Below are positions 57,102 through 64,000 of a DNA stretch of 64,000 nucleotides, in pieces. How positions within the stretch are numbered: the first letter of the stretch is position 1; each line of letters opens with the position of its first letter. Position numbers and translations under genes: made by a program. Source of the DNA: Metabacillus_B sp050107715 (GTDB taxonomy: Bacteria; Bacillota; Bacilli; Bacillales; Bacillaceae); NCBI RefSeq assembly GCF_050107715.1, contig NZ_JBNILN010000005.1, positions 62,001 through 126,000 of the forward strand. The letters are read 5' to 3'. Below the pieces are notes generated by a model. It ran no database searches, was not told where the DNA came from, and was given only the letters and a program-made list of their open reading frames with translations.

Positions 57102-57284
57102 CTAAGCCATTACAGGACCTGGATTGAACAGACCGGTGCCTGTATCAGCCTGTCCTGCTCTATTTTCATCATAAGATGAATAAGTCGAATAATCAATTCT
57201 GTGCGGGTTTACCAACCGATTGCTAAGCTTCCTGCCCGCTGCATATATCAGCCTAAGCGGCTGCGCCCATTCTTCAGCCGTCAT
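57102..57284 (-). CDS. Possible small protein, 60 aa
   Basis: An ATG-started frame of 60 codons just upstream of the GDPD gene: MTAEEWAQPLRLIYAAGRKL, then a Tyr/Ser-rich part and a GLFNPGPVMA end. The composition is protein-like, but no ribosome binding site precedes the ATG and no family is recognised. Kept only as a candidate. Confidence 0.25.
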   Translation of the reverse strand: MTAEEWAQPLRLIYAAGRKLSNRLVNPHRIDYSTYSSYDENRAGQADTGTGLFNPGPVMA

Positions 57285-57341
57285 ATTTCTTATGAGCTTG
57301 CCATATGAATTTATAAACTGGCATTGAAGGGGGACAAGTTA

Positions 57342-57716
57342 GTGAGTATGGAGGAAAAAGCAGCCCGGTACCGGAAGATTTCTTTGCAGATTAAGGAGCT
57401 TGAGTCAGAGCAAAACCAGCTTAAAGAAGAGCTGAACGCTTATTTAGATGGCCGTTTCGGGGAAAATCAGAAGGGTAAAATGGAATTGGGAGAGTACGTG
57501 GTCCAGCGGCAGATCCGGTCTCTTGAAACCTATGCAGAGGATACCCTCATTGCCAGATTGGAAGCATTGAAGCTTGAAGACTGTATTCGAACAGTGAAGA
57601 AGCCGGATAAAGACAAAATCGAGGCTGCCTTAACCCTTGGGCTGGTGTCAGGGGATGACCTTAAAGATTGTATTAAACAAAAAATGTCTAAAGTGCTGAT
57701 TATTAAAGAAAAATAG
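57342..57716 (+). CDS. Coiled-coil protein, unknown
   Basis: A 124-residue soluble protein. EKAARYRKISLQIKELESEQNQLKEELNAYLD (about 4-35) is a strong coiled coil; the remainder is a mixed domain with VVQRQIRSLETYAEDTLIARLEALKLEDCI and a KxxKxDKDKIEAAL helix. The layout resembles short phage Gam-like or DUF-type proteins, but I cannot assign a family. GTG start with GGGGG eight bases upstream, preferred over a TTG six codons earlier. Confidence 0.65.
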   Translation: MSMEEKAARYRKISLQIKELESEQNQLKEELNAYLDGRFGENQKGKMELGEYVVQRQIRSLETYAEDTLIARLEALKLEDCIRTVKKPDKDKIEAALTLGLVSGDDLKDCIKQKMSKVLIIKEK

Positions 57717-57723
57717 GTTTCCT

Positions 57724-57746
57724 GCCGGGTCTTACGAAGATCCGGC
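57724..57746 (+). terminator. Terminator of the coiled-coil gene
   Basis: GCCGGGTCTT / AAGATCCGGC stem followed by ATTTTCG. Confidence 0.7.
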
Positions 57747-57925
57747 ATTTTCGTATACATAAATTATTTTTGAAGGACTTTTCCGGTCTATTTTTCCAGT
57801 GTGCCGTGAGTCTTTGTCCTTAAATATGTTTTCAATATAAATCTTTTGGTTTGAATTTCTTCTGATTTGGTTATTTAAACAGTACGCTTTGAGCGAGATT
57901 AACTTGAACAGAAGGAGAGAACAAC

Positions 57926-59758
57926 ATGAGTGCAGGGAATCTCTGGTTTACACTTTTAACTTGTGCTTTATTTATGGGAATTGTTGCTTGGATTTCATAT
58001 AAAAAATCCAAAGACAATGTAGGGGATTCCAACGGATATTTTCTTGCCGGAAGAGGCTTGAACGGAACATTCATTGCTGGTTCACTCTTGCTCACGAATT
58101 TGTCTGCCGAACAGCTCGTCGGATTGAACGGACAGGCTTACCGCACAAATTTAACGAATATGGCCTGGGAGGTTACAGCTGCCATCCCCATTATTATAAT
58201 GGCGCTTTACCTATTGCCTAAATACCTGGGCGGAAACTTCACGACCCTTCCCGAATTTTTGAGTAAACGCTTTGATGAAGGCGTTCGATTGTATACAGTT
58301 ATTTTATTTATGCTCGGCTACATATTGGTTACGAGTCCATCCATGCTTTATTCAGGCGCAATTGCTGTTCTTAAGCTGTTTGATGTTCCAGCCATTTTCG
58401 GCATCAGCTATGAACAATCCATCTGGGTGATTGTATGGGGGATTGGGATCATAGGAGCCGTTTATGCGATCTTCGGAGGACTGAAGGCGGTAGCAATCTC
58501 GGATACTCTGAACGGAATCGGATTGCTGGTTATCGGTGCCCTCGTCCCAATACTGGGTTTCATCGCACTTGGAGGCGGAAACTTTCTTGACGGCATCAAA
58601 GAAATCTCTACGAACCATTCAGAGAAATTGAACGCAATCGGCGGTCCGGAAGATTCAGTGCCATTTGGTACGATTTTTACCGGGATGATCATTGCCAACC
58701 TATTCTACTGGGCCTCTAATCAGTACGTCATTCAGCGTACGCTTGGAGCTCAAAACCTGGCTGAAGGGCAAAAAGGAGTAATCATCTCTGGGTTTTATAA
58801 GCTTCTGATTCCTCTTTTCATGATGGTACCGGGTGTCATTGTGTTCCATCAGTATGGAAATTCGCTCGAGTCTGTTGACCTTGCTTATCCTACCCTGATT
58901 GCAGAGGTACTGCCTACATGGCTTTCCGGTATTTTCCTTGCCGTCCTGCTTGGTGCAGTATTCAGTTCTTTTAACTCTCTATTAAACAGTGCGGCTACGA
59001 TGCTTGCCCTTGATGTTTATAAAGCCCGTTTCAACCCGAAGGTCAGCGATAAAAAGCTCATCATGGTAAGCCAGTGGTTTGGTACATTCCTTGCACTTGT
59101 TACACTGTTTATCGCACCGCTTTTAATGTACGCACCAAACGGACTTTGGGATTTAATCCGTAAATTCACCGGATTTTTCAACGTTCCGATTATCGCTATT
59201 GTCTTAATCGGTGTTCTTACAAAATATGTGCCGGCTATCGCATGTAAAGTCATTATCGTCTTTCACGTCATTGCCTATTACATGCTCATCTGGGGAACCG
59301 ATCAGCTATTCGGCTTTAAATGGGATATCAATTTCATTTACATCTATGCCGTCCTGTTTGCAGCAGAAGTAGCGATCATGCTTATGTTTGGTGTCTGGAA
59401 GCCAAGATCCACCCCATATGAATTTAAATCAAGGTCCGCTGTAGACATGGTGCCCTGGAAATATGCACTTTCTACATCCACCTTACTGATTGCTCTCGTT
59501 GTGATGACATACATTGTCTTCTCACCGCTTGGCCTGGCTTATGAACAAGCGATTGTGTCTCCTTACTTCTGGCCATCCATGTTTGGAGTAGCCGCCCTTG
59601 CCGTCTTCTTTATGGTCTGGTCAGTGAAGTTCTGGAATTCCCGCTATGCAGATTATGTGGCCAAGCAGCAGATGAACATTAAGGATATAAAAAAGAGAGC
59701 AAGGCTTGTACCGAAAGTAGAAACAAACTTTGTTAAATATAGAAAACAGGAAGTTTAA
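57926..59758 (+). CDS. Sodium:solute symporter (SSS family)
   Basis: A 610-residue membrane transporter with about 14 hydrophobic segments. GYFLAGRGLNGTFIAGSLLLTNLSAEQLVGLNGQAYRTNLTNMAWEV (about 36-80) and YWASNQYVIQRTLGAQNLAEGQKG (about 265-288) are SSS signatures, the latter as in SGLT/YidK-type sugar symporters; LGAVFSSFNSLLNSAATMLALDVYKARF (about 342-369) is the sodium-site helix. Sugar or inositol are plausible substrates by resemblance to YidK/SglT. AGAAGGAG before the ATG. Confidence 0.9.
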   Translation: MSAGNLWFTLLTCALFMGIVAWISYKKSKDNVGDSNGYFLAGRGLNGTFIAGSLLLTNLSAEQLVGLNGQAYRTNLTNMAWEVTAAIPIIIMALYLLPKYLGGNFTTLPEFLSKRFDEGVRLYTVILFMLGYILVTSPSMLYSGAIAVLKLFDVPAIFGISYEQSIWVIVWGIGIIGAVYAIFGGLKAVAISDTLNGIGLLVIGALVPILGFIALGGGNFLDGIKEISTNHSEKLNAIGGPEDSVPFGTIFTGMIIANLFYWASNQYVIQRTLGAQNLAEGQKGVIISGFYKLLIPLFMMVPGVIVFHQYGNSLESVDLAYPTLIAEVLPTWLSGIFLAVLLGAVFSSFNSLLNSAATMLALDVYKARFNPKVSDKKLIMVSQWFGTFLALVTLFIAPLLMYAPNGLWDLIRKFTGFFNVPIIAIVLIGVLTKYVPAIACKVIIVFHVIAYYMLIWGTDQLFGFKWDINFIYIYAVLFAAEVAIMLMFGVWKPRSTPYEFKSRSAVDMVPWKYALSTSTLLIALVVMTYIVFSPLGLAYEQAIVSPYFWPSMFGVAALAVFFMVWSVKFWNSRYADYVAKQQMNIKDIKKRARLVPKVETNFVKYRKQEV

Positions 59759-59765
59759 TGCGTAC

Positions 59766-59797
59766 CCCTTCTGTTCACTAATGCAGAAGGGGGTTTT
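59766..59797 (+). terminator. Terminator of the SSS gene
   Basis: CCCCTTCTG / CAGAAGGGG stem with T6. Confidence 0.88.
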
Positions 59798-59826
59798 TTA
59801 TGAGTTCCTATCCCATGAATTTCTCC

Positions 59827-60249
59827 TCATTCAAAAAACTCCATATGCTCTTTTTCCTCTCTATAATAATCCAGCCGGTCCTGAAGAGTGCCCGTATGAA
59901 ATTCAAATTTATGACCATCCGGATCTGTAAAATAGATGGATGTTTTATCTCTTTCATCTCTCGTTCTCCCCGAGAGAATCGTGACACCGAGTTGTTTAAG
60001 CTTCTCAAGCATGTTTTCTGCATCTTTTTCTTCTATTGAAAAGGCTGTATGGGTATAGGACAGATGAATGTCTGACCTTGGAATATTTTTTTCTTCATTG
60101 AGAGCGAGCCAGATCCCGTTCAAATCGAAATAGGCAGTTGTTTTTCCTTTCATCAATAGCTTTGCGTTTAATACGTTTTCATAGAAAGATATCGATCTCT
60201 TCAGATCTGAAACGGAATAAAGCAAATGATTGATTCCCGAAATCTTCAT
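59827..60249 (-). CDS. fosB: FosB metallothiol transferase (fosfomycin resistance)
   Basis: A 140-residue VOC-fold enzyme that opens the epoxide of fosfomycin with bacillithiol (or cysteine), using a divalent metal. INHLLYSVSDLKRSISFYENVLNAKLLMKGKTTAYFDLNGIWLALNEE, SYTHTAFSIEEKDAENML and SIYFTDPDGHKFEFHTGTLQDRLDYYREEKEHMEF match FosB along the whole length; the metal ligands are the His of INH, the His of YTHTAF and the Glu of FEFH. ATG with GGGGGAAGGA upstream; the longer frame adds 17 spurious residues. Divergent from an MFS gene. Chromosomal fosB is common in bacilli. Confidence 0.93.
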   Translation of the reverse strand: MKISGINHLLYSVSDLKRSISFYENVLNAKLLMKGKTTAYFDLNGIWLALNEEKNIPRSDIHLSYTHTAFSIEEKDAENMLEKLKQLGVTILSGRTRDERDKTSIYFTDPDGHKFEFHTGTLQDRLDYYREEKEHMEFFE

Positions 60250-60359
60250 GTCCTTCCCCCTTTTACTTGCAGCATAATTTATTTCTATATAACCGTTCAT
60301 GTTCCCTTCTTTTCAGGTTATGATTAGGGAGTGACTTTACAGGAATTGGGGATAAGGCC

Positions 60360-61643
60360 ATGAAGATTAAAGAATGGGATTTTAACTTAAAGGTACGGCT
60401 TTTCGGGGAAGCGATGATGAATCTTACATTTTGGATGTTCTTTCCTTTCCTTGCTATATATTTTTCTGACGAATTCGGCAAGGAGATGGCCGGACTGTTT
60501 TTAATAGCGGCACAGGTATTCTCCGTTTTCGCTAACCTTCTTGGCGGATACAGCGCTGACCGTTTCGGGCGGAAGAAGATGATGGTCCTGTCGGCAGCCG
60601 GCCAGGGTATTTCCTTTATCGTTTTTGGAATTGCCGTGGCTCCCGCTGTAGATCTGCCATCACTTGCTTTCGTTTGTTTTGCGCTTGCAGGGGTATTCGG
60701 TGCTCTGTACTGGCCTGCGAGTCAGGCTATGATTGCAGACGTCGTCGCTGAGAAAGACCGTAGCGACGTGTTCGCCGTTTTCTATACGTCTCTGAATATA
60801 GCGGTTGTGCTTGGACCGATACTTGGAAGCATTTTTTATGTCCATTATAAGGTGCAGCTTCTGGTTGTGGCCGGGCTTGTCTGTTTTCTTGCATCTTTCA
60901 TCCTGCAGAGGTGGACAAGGGAAACGGCGCCGCTTGTTCTTTCGACTTCTGCAGATCCGGAAAAGTTAAAATGGTATAAAGCGGTCAGCGGGCAAATGAA
61001 AGACTATGGAATCATCTTCCGCGACCGCACGTTCCTCCTCTATATCCTGGCGGGAATACTCGCGGCACAGACGTTCATGCAGCTGGATTTGCTCTTTCCT
61101 GTTTACATTAAGGAAGTCATCGAAAAGGAGACACTCTTTACCCTTTCGGATTGGACCTTATCTGTGAACGGTGAACAGTCTTTTGGAATGGTTCTGTCTG
61201 AAAACGGTCTGCTTGTCGCAGTATTCACCATCTCCATTACCCGGTGGATGACCAAATACAGAGAACGGAACGTTTTTATCCTTTCCTCCATTTTTTATGC
61301 CTTTTCCATCCTTTGGTTCGGTCAAATGGCGAGTACAGCCGGTTTTCTCGGTGCAATGGCGCTCTTCACATTTGCTGAGCTGATGACTGCAGGGCTTCAG
61401 CAGAGCTTTATTTCAAAAATGGCCCCTGAAGCCATGCGCGGACAGTATTTTGCTGCGGCGAGCCTCCGGTTTACAATCGGAAGAACGATCGCACCTATTT
61501 CTATACCGATGACTGTCTGGTTCGGATTTGACCTGACCTTTTTCATCCTCTGCCTGCTTGCGCTGCTGAGCGCCGCTCTATATTATGTCATGTTCCAGCG
61601 GTATGACGGCCCATCCGTAAATAGAGCAAAAGTAAGGGCATAG
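60360..61643 (+). CDS. MFS transporter (multidrug-type)
   Basis: A 427-residue major facilitator. LLGGYSADRFGRKKMMVLSA (motif A between helices 2 and 3) and GALYWPASQAMIADVVAEKDRSDVFAVFYTSLNIAVVLGPILGSIFYVHYK (motif C region in helix 5) mark a drug:proton antiporter type. A longer than usual extracytoplasmic loop (KEVIEKETLFTLSDWTLSVNGEQS) lies in the second half. GGGGAT upstream of the ATG. Divergent from fosB. Confidence 0.85.
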   Translation: MKIKEWDFNLKVRLFGEAMMNLTFWMFFPFLAIYFSDEFGKEMAGLFLIAAQVFSVFANLLGGYSADRFGRKKMMVLSAAGQGISFIVFGIAVAPAVDLPSLAFVCFALAGVFGALYWPASQAMIADVVAEKDRSDVFAVFYTSLNIAVVLGPILGSIFYVHYKVQLLVVAGLVCFLASFILQRWTRETAPLVLSTSADPEKLKWYKAVSGQMKDYGIIFRDRTFLLYILAGILAAQTFMQLDLLFPVYIKEVIEKETLFTLSDWTLSVNGEQSFGMVLSENGLLVAVFTISITRWMTKYRERNVFILSSIFYAFSILWFGQMASTAGFLGAMALFTFAELMTAGLQQSFISKMAPEAMRGQYFAAASLRFTIGRTIAPISIPMTVWFGFDLTFFILCLLALLSAALYYVMFQRYDGPSVNRAKVRA

Positions 61644-61723
61644 GCTATTAACCGGAACATTGGCATTCTCCTCCATTCTTATATATAGTAGAACGTGAGA
61701 AGATATACGGGAGGCTGTTCATT

Positions 61724-62284
61724 ATGCTAAACGAATGGTTTAAGAAAGGCTTAACGAAAGAAGCCTATATTCAAAGAATGAGTGTGCATAAGGAAAACCT
61801 GCTTCATATCTACAACAGCTTTCAAATGAAAGAAGAAGACCGAGTGTTTCTGCAGACTCTTCAACAGGAAAACCTTCGTGCAATTATACTGACAGCTGAC
61901 TGGTGCGGCGATGCGATGATGAACTTGCCGATTCTCATGAGGCTTTCCGGAGAGGCACTTATTGAAACACGCTACCTGAACAGGGACGATAATCTGGAGC
62001 TTATGGATCACTATTTAACAAACGGGACAGCCCGCTCTATCCCAATCGTTATTTTGATTAATGAAAATGGAGAAGAGACAGCAAGATGGGGACCGCGTAC
62101 GGAAACTGTCCAGAATTGGGTAGATGAACAAAAGCAATACCTTCCGGACAAAGAAGCTCCGGAATTTAAAGAATTATTCGCTGTCTTCGCTGAAAATGTA
62201 TCCAGGCGTTTTACTTCTGACACTGAATTTTGGGCAGACGTTAAAAATGATGTCATTGAAACCATAAAGAATCGCATTCAATAA
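61724..62284 (+). CDS. Thioredoxin-fold protein lacking CxxC
   Basis: A 186-residue thioredoxin-like protein. The strand-loop that would hold the active site reads AIILTADWCGDAMMNLPILMRL (about 53-74), with WCGDA in place of WCxxC, so only one Cys remains. SIPIVILINENGEETARWGPR follows with the cis-Pro region. It belongs to the thioredoxin family group with WCGD(A/C) seen in bacilli. It cannot act as a dithiol oxidoreductase on its own; a monothiol or bacillithiol-linked role is possible. Fourteen bases separate it from acyP, so the two are an operon. GGGAGG before ATG. Confidence 0.82.
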   Translation: MLNEWFKKGLTKEAYIQRMSVHKENLLHIYNSFQMKEEDRVFLQTLQQENLRAIILTADWCGDAMMNLPILMRLSGEALIETRYLNRDDNLELMDHYLTNGTARSIPIVILINENGEETARWGPRTETVQNWVDEQKQYLPDKEAPEFKELFAVFAENVSRRFTSDTEFWADVKNDVIETIKNRIQ

Positions 62285-62297
62285 GGAGGCGGTATCC

Positions 62298-62567
62298 GTG
62301 AAAACGAAACTGCTGGTGCATGGTCATGTTCAAGGAGTCGGTTTCAGGTATTATGCACAGACGAAGGCTATTCAAAGGAATATTAAAGGCTGGGCCAAAA
62401 ACATGGACAATGGTTCCGTTGAAATTGTGGCAGCCGGCGAAAACCAGCAAGTGGAAGCATTCATTGGTGAAATGGAAAAAGGGAGTCCGCTGGCGAAGGT
62501 AGAAGAGATTGAGCAGATTGAATACGAAACGGAAGAAGCGTTCAGCGCATTTGATATTAAATACTAG
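62298..62567 (+). CDS. acyP: Acylphosphatase
   Basis: An 89-residue enzyme hydrolysing acyl phosphates. LVHGHVQGVGFRYYAQTKA (phosphate loop with catalytic Arg near 19) and GWAKNMDNGSVEIVAAGE (catalytic Asn near 37) are both intact. GTG start with AAGGAGG nine bases upstream. Matches yflL of B. subtilis in neighbourhood. Confidence 0.93.
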   Translation: MKTKLLVHGHVQGVGFRYYAQTKAIQRNIKGWAKNMDNGSVEIVAAGENQQVEAFIGEMEKGSPLAKVEEIEQIEYETEEAFSAFDIKY

Positions 62568-62571
62568 ACGA

Positions 62572-62612
62572 AAGACTGGTCTGCTATCCTATACATGATA
62601 GCAGACCAGTCT
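62572..62612 (+). terminator. Terminator of the thioredoxin-acyP operon
   Basis: AAGACTGGTCTGCTATC with its exact complement GATAGCAGACCAGTCTT, an eight-base loop and a short T-rich end. Confidence 0.88.
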
Positions 62613-62615
62613 TTA

Positions 62616-63043
62616 TTTGGAATAATAAGGAATTATACCCTTCCTTCATTTTCGAAAAATGTGTAGGATGAAATAGGTGCATGTGTTTACTAATCTCCTG
62701 CACAGGGTAATTACTATCGGGTTGGATTTATTAAGAAGCCGGGCAGCATGCTGTTGACTAGGAGCCGAAAAAACAGTAAAGTGTTAAAGTTGATTTCATT
62801 TTTGTAAATTATGAATGGATTCAGCTGATGCTCTGTAAAAAAACTGTAAGGTTTTCATGTATTTTTTGTTGAGATTTGGTTAAGAATTGGCTGAAGGGGT
62901 TTCGTTCGCAGGATTTAAAGATATATATTAGGAAATAAGATTAAAAATTAACTGTTATTGGGAATTTTTAGTTCTTATTCATGTGAATGCAATTCTTCAC
63001 CTTATGCCTGAACGATTGAGGCAAGGTAAGAAAGAGGAGACTC
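62616..63043. other. Long AT-rich leader before the ligase-like gene
   Basis: About 430 bases without an open frame of note. It is AT-rich and probably holds the promoter and a long 5' leader of the O-antigen ligase-like gene, but I see no convincing -35/-10 pair, riboswitch fold or operator. Confidence 0.4.
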
Positions 63044-64000
63044 ATGATCAAATTAAAATTAGAGAATCTATTAGCATGGATTAAAGCTTACCATTTAGAG
63101 ATTGGCGTTGGGCTTTGCTTCCTTCTCCCGCCGGTCGGAATTTTATGGCTTGTTGTTATTGGCTGGAATCACTTGAATCACGTTGTGTACAGGAGAGCTC
63201 CTTTTACACTGAATCTGACTTCATTCTTTTTCCTCTGCCTCCTTGTTTCATCAGCGGGAGCGAGCATCGTTCAGCAAAATGGAACTTATTTGCTGATTGT
63301 TGCACTGATTGCCGGATATTTAGGATTGTATCTATATATTAAAGAAACCTTAACGCTGGCGTTGTTTCAGCGATATAAACGAATCGTAATTGCAGGCGGG
63401 TTCTATTTATTCCTGTCGGGTCTTATGCTAAAGGAACACCCGGTAAACGGTCTGCTCGCCTTTTTAACCGGAACCCAGTTTATTGGCGGCTCGGCAGATA
63501 ACAGTGAAGCCAGGCTGTTCGGAAGTGCGTACAATCCGAATTTCACCGCCTTCCTGCTGCTGCTGACCTTTGCTTTCGTGATCACCAGCATGCTCGGCCA
63601 TATGAAAAACAAGGAACATCAGCTGCTCCTTTATCAAATTCCATTAATTCTCGTCATTGCTGCAGCGATCTTCCAAACAGGCTCACGTTCCGGAGTTGCA
63701 ACGATGTTTATTATGACTTTGTTTTTGGTCATTAAACTTAACCCAAAGCTTGGAATAACCTGTTTAGGAATGCTTTTCGCAGTGAGAGATCAGCTGATTG
63801 CCCTCATTCCCCGGACTGAAGTAATCGACCACTCTGCTCTGGCCAGAAAAGAAATATGGCTGAACAGTTTAAGCATCTGGAAGGATAACACTTATTTTGG
63901 GACAACACCTCTTGGATTCTATGACTCCTACCTTGAGCTATCAGGGAAAGGTGTACCGCATGCCCATAATATGTTTCTGGCCTTTTTTGCCGAATACGGC
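63044..64000 (+). CDS. O-antigen ligase-family membrane protein (partial)
   Basis: The first 319 codons of a polytopic protein that continues past the window. About nine hydrophobic segments are seen, and the Wzy_C/RfaL-type core is recognisable: LFGSAYNPNFTAFLLLLTFAFVI, AAAIFQTGSRSGVATMFIMTLFLV (the TGSRSG motif) and DNTYFGTTPLGFYDSYL with GVPHAHNMFLAFFAEYG (the HAHNxFL motif at the end of the large loop). It would polymerise or ligate surface polysaccharide. AGAGGAG eight bases before the ATG. Confidence 0.85.
   Translation, partial: MIKLKLENLLAWIKAYHLEIGVGLCFLLPPVGILWLVVIGWNHLNHVVYRRAPFTLNLTSFFFLCLLVSSAGASIVQQNGTYLLIVALIAGYLGLYLYIKETLTLALFQRYKRIVIAGGFYLFLSGLMLKEHPVNGLLAFLTGTQFIGGSADNSEARLFGSAYNPNFTAFLLLLTFAFVITSMLGHMKNKEHQLLLYQIPLILVIAAAIFQTGSRSGVATMFIMTLFLVIKLNPKLGITCLGMLFAVRDQLIALIPRTEVIDHSALARKEIWLNSLSIWKDNTYFGTTPLGFYDSYLELSGKGVPHAHNMFLAFFAEYG

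Overview
The window reads as chromosomal DNA of a spore-forming Bacillaceae species. A forespore-type PdaA deacetylase, a FosB thiol transferase, a phosphotrehalase operon and many genes matching the yfj/yfk/yfl neighbourhood of Bacillus subtilis support this. The run yfkAB, yfkD, yfkE, yfkF, yfkH, yfkI, yfkJ, yfkK, yfkM, treR-treA-treP, followed by acylphosphatase, is conserved in order and forms the backbone from about 31 kb to 63 kb. Species cannot be settled from the sequence alone.

Region by region. 1-4 kb is a scarred accessory zone. It holds a siderophore ABC permease, a truncated siderophore-binding protein joined head-on to a truncated DinB gene, fragments of a serine recombinase and an ABC-2 permease, and a GmrSD-like DUF262/HNH protein in AT-rich DNA. 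4-11 kb holds the yfjP-yfjO-like pair (DNA glycosylase and RNA m5U methyltransferase), a decayed small gene, a decaying tandem family of lipoproteins, a GNAT enzyme and a PPK2 kinase. 11-17 kb is a series of small regulated cassettes: marR-SDR-quinone reductase with two identical operators; LysE exporter and XRE-cupin regulator with direct repeats; MFS-ArsR with a 28-bp perfect palindrome; HxlR-VOC with a 16-bp palindrome. 17.4-19.8 kb is a complete IS1595-type element with terminal inverted repeats, an 8-bp target duplication and two passenger genes.

19.8-31 kb holds a GyrI-like protein, pdaA, nagA-nagB with NagR-type boxes, class I fumarase, a phospholipase A2-like protein, an HxlR-RidA pair, a frameshifted DUF3278/XRE pair and a fructokinase-manA pair. 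31-50 kb is the yfk backbone, interrupted by copC-copD, a NERD nuclease-like gene inside repeat arrays, OsmC, an orphan siderophore-type N-monooxygenase, a hydrolase and a CrtN-like desaturase. 50-64 kb holds the trehalose operon with operators, a CDF transporter, GDPD, a sodium:solute symporter, fosB, an MFS transporter, a CxxC-less thioredoxin-like protein, acylphosphatase and the start of an O-antigen ligase-like gene.

Two signals stand out. First, the IS1595 element carries an acetyltransferase and an unrecognised 208-residue protein as cargo. Second, six separate intergenic arrays of degenerate tandem repeats (20, 21, 34, about 20, 24 and 21 bp) occur within 40 kb. At least three of these share short cores (CGTATTCGAC or GACAATAA), and one array has copied the 3' end of the NERD gene together with its stop codon. 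Several genes are broken at homopolymer runs, which could be real decay, phase variation or sequencing error.
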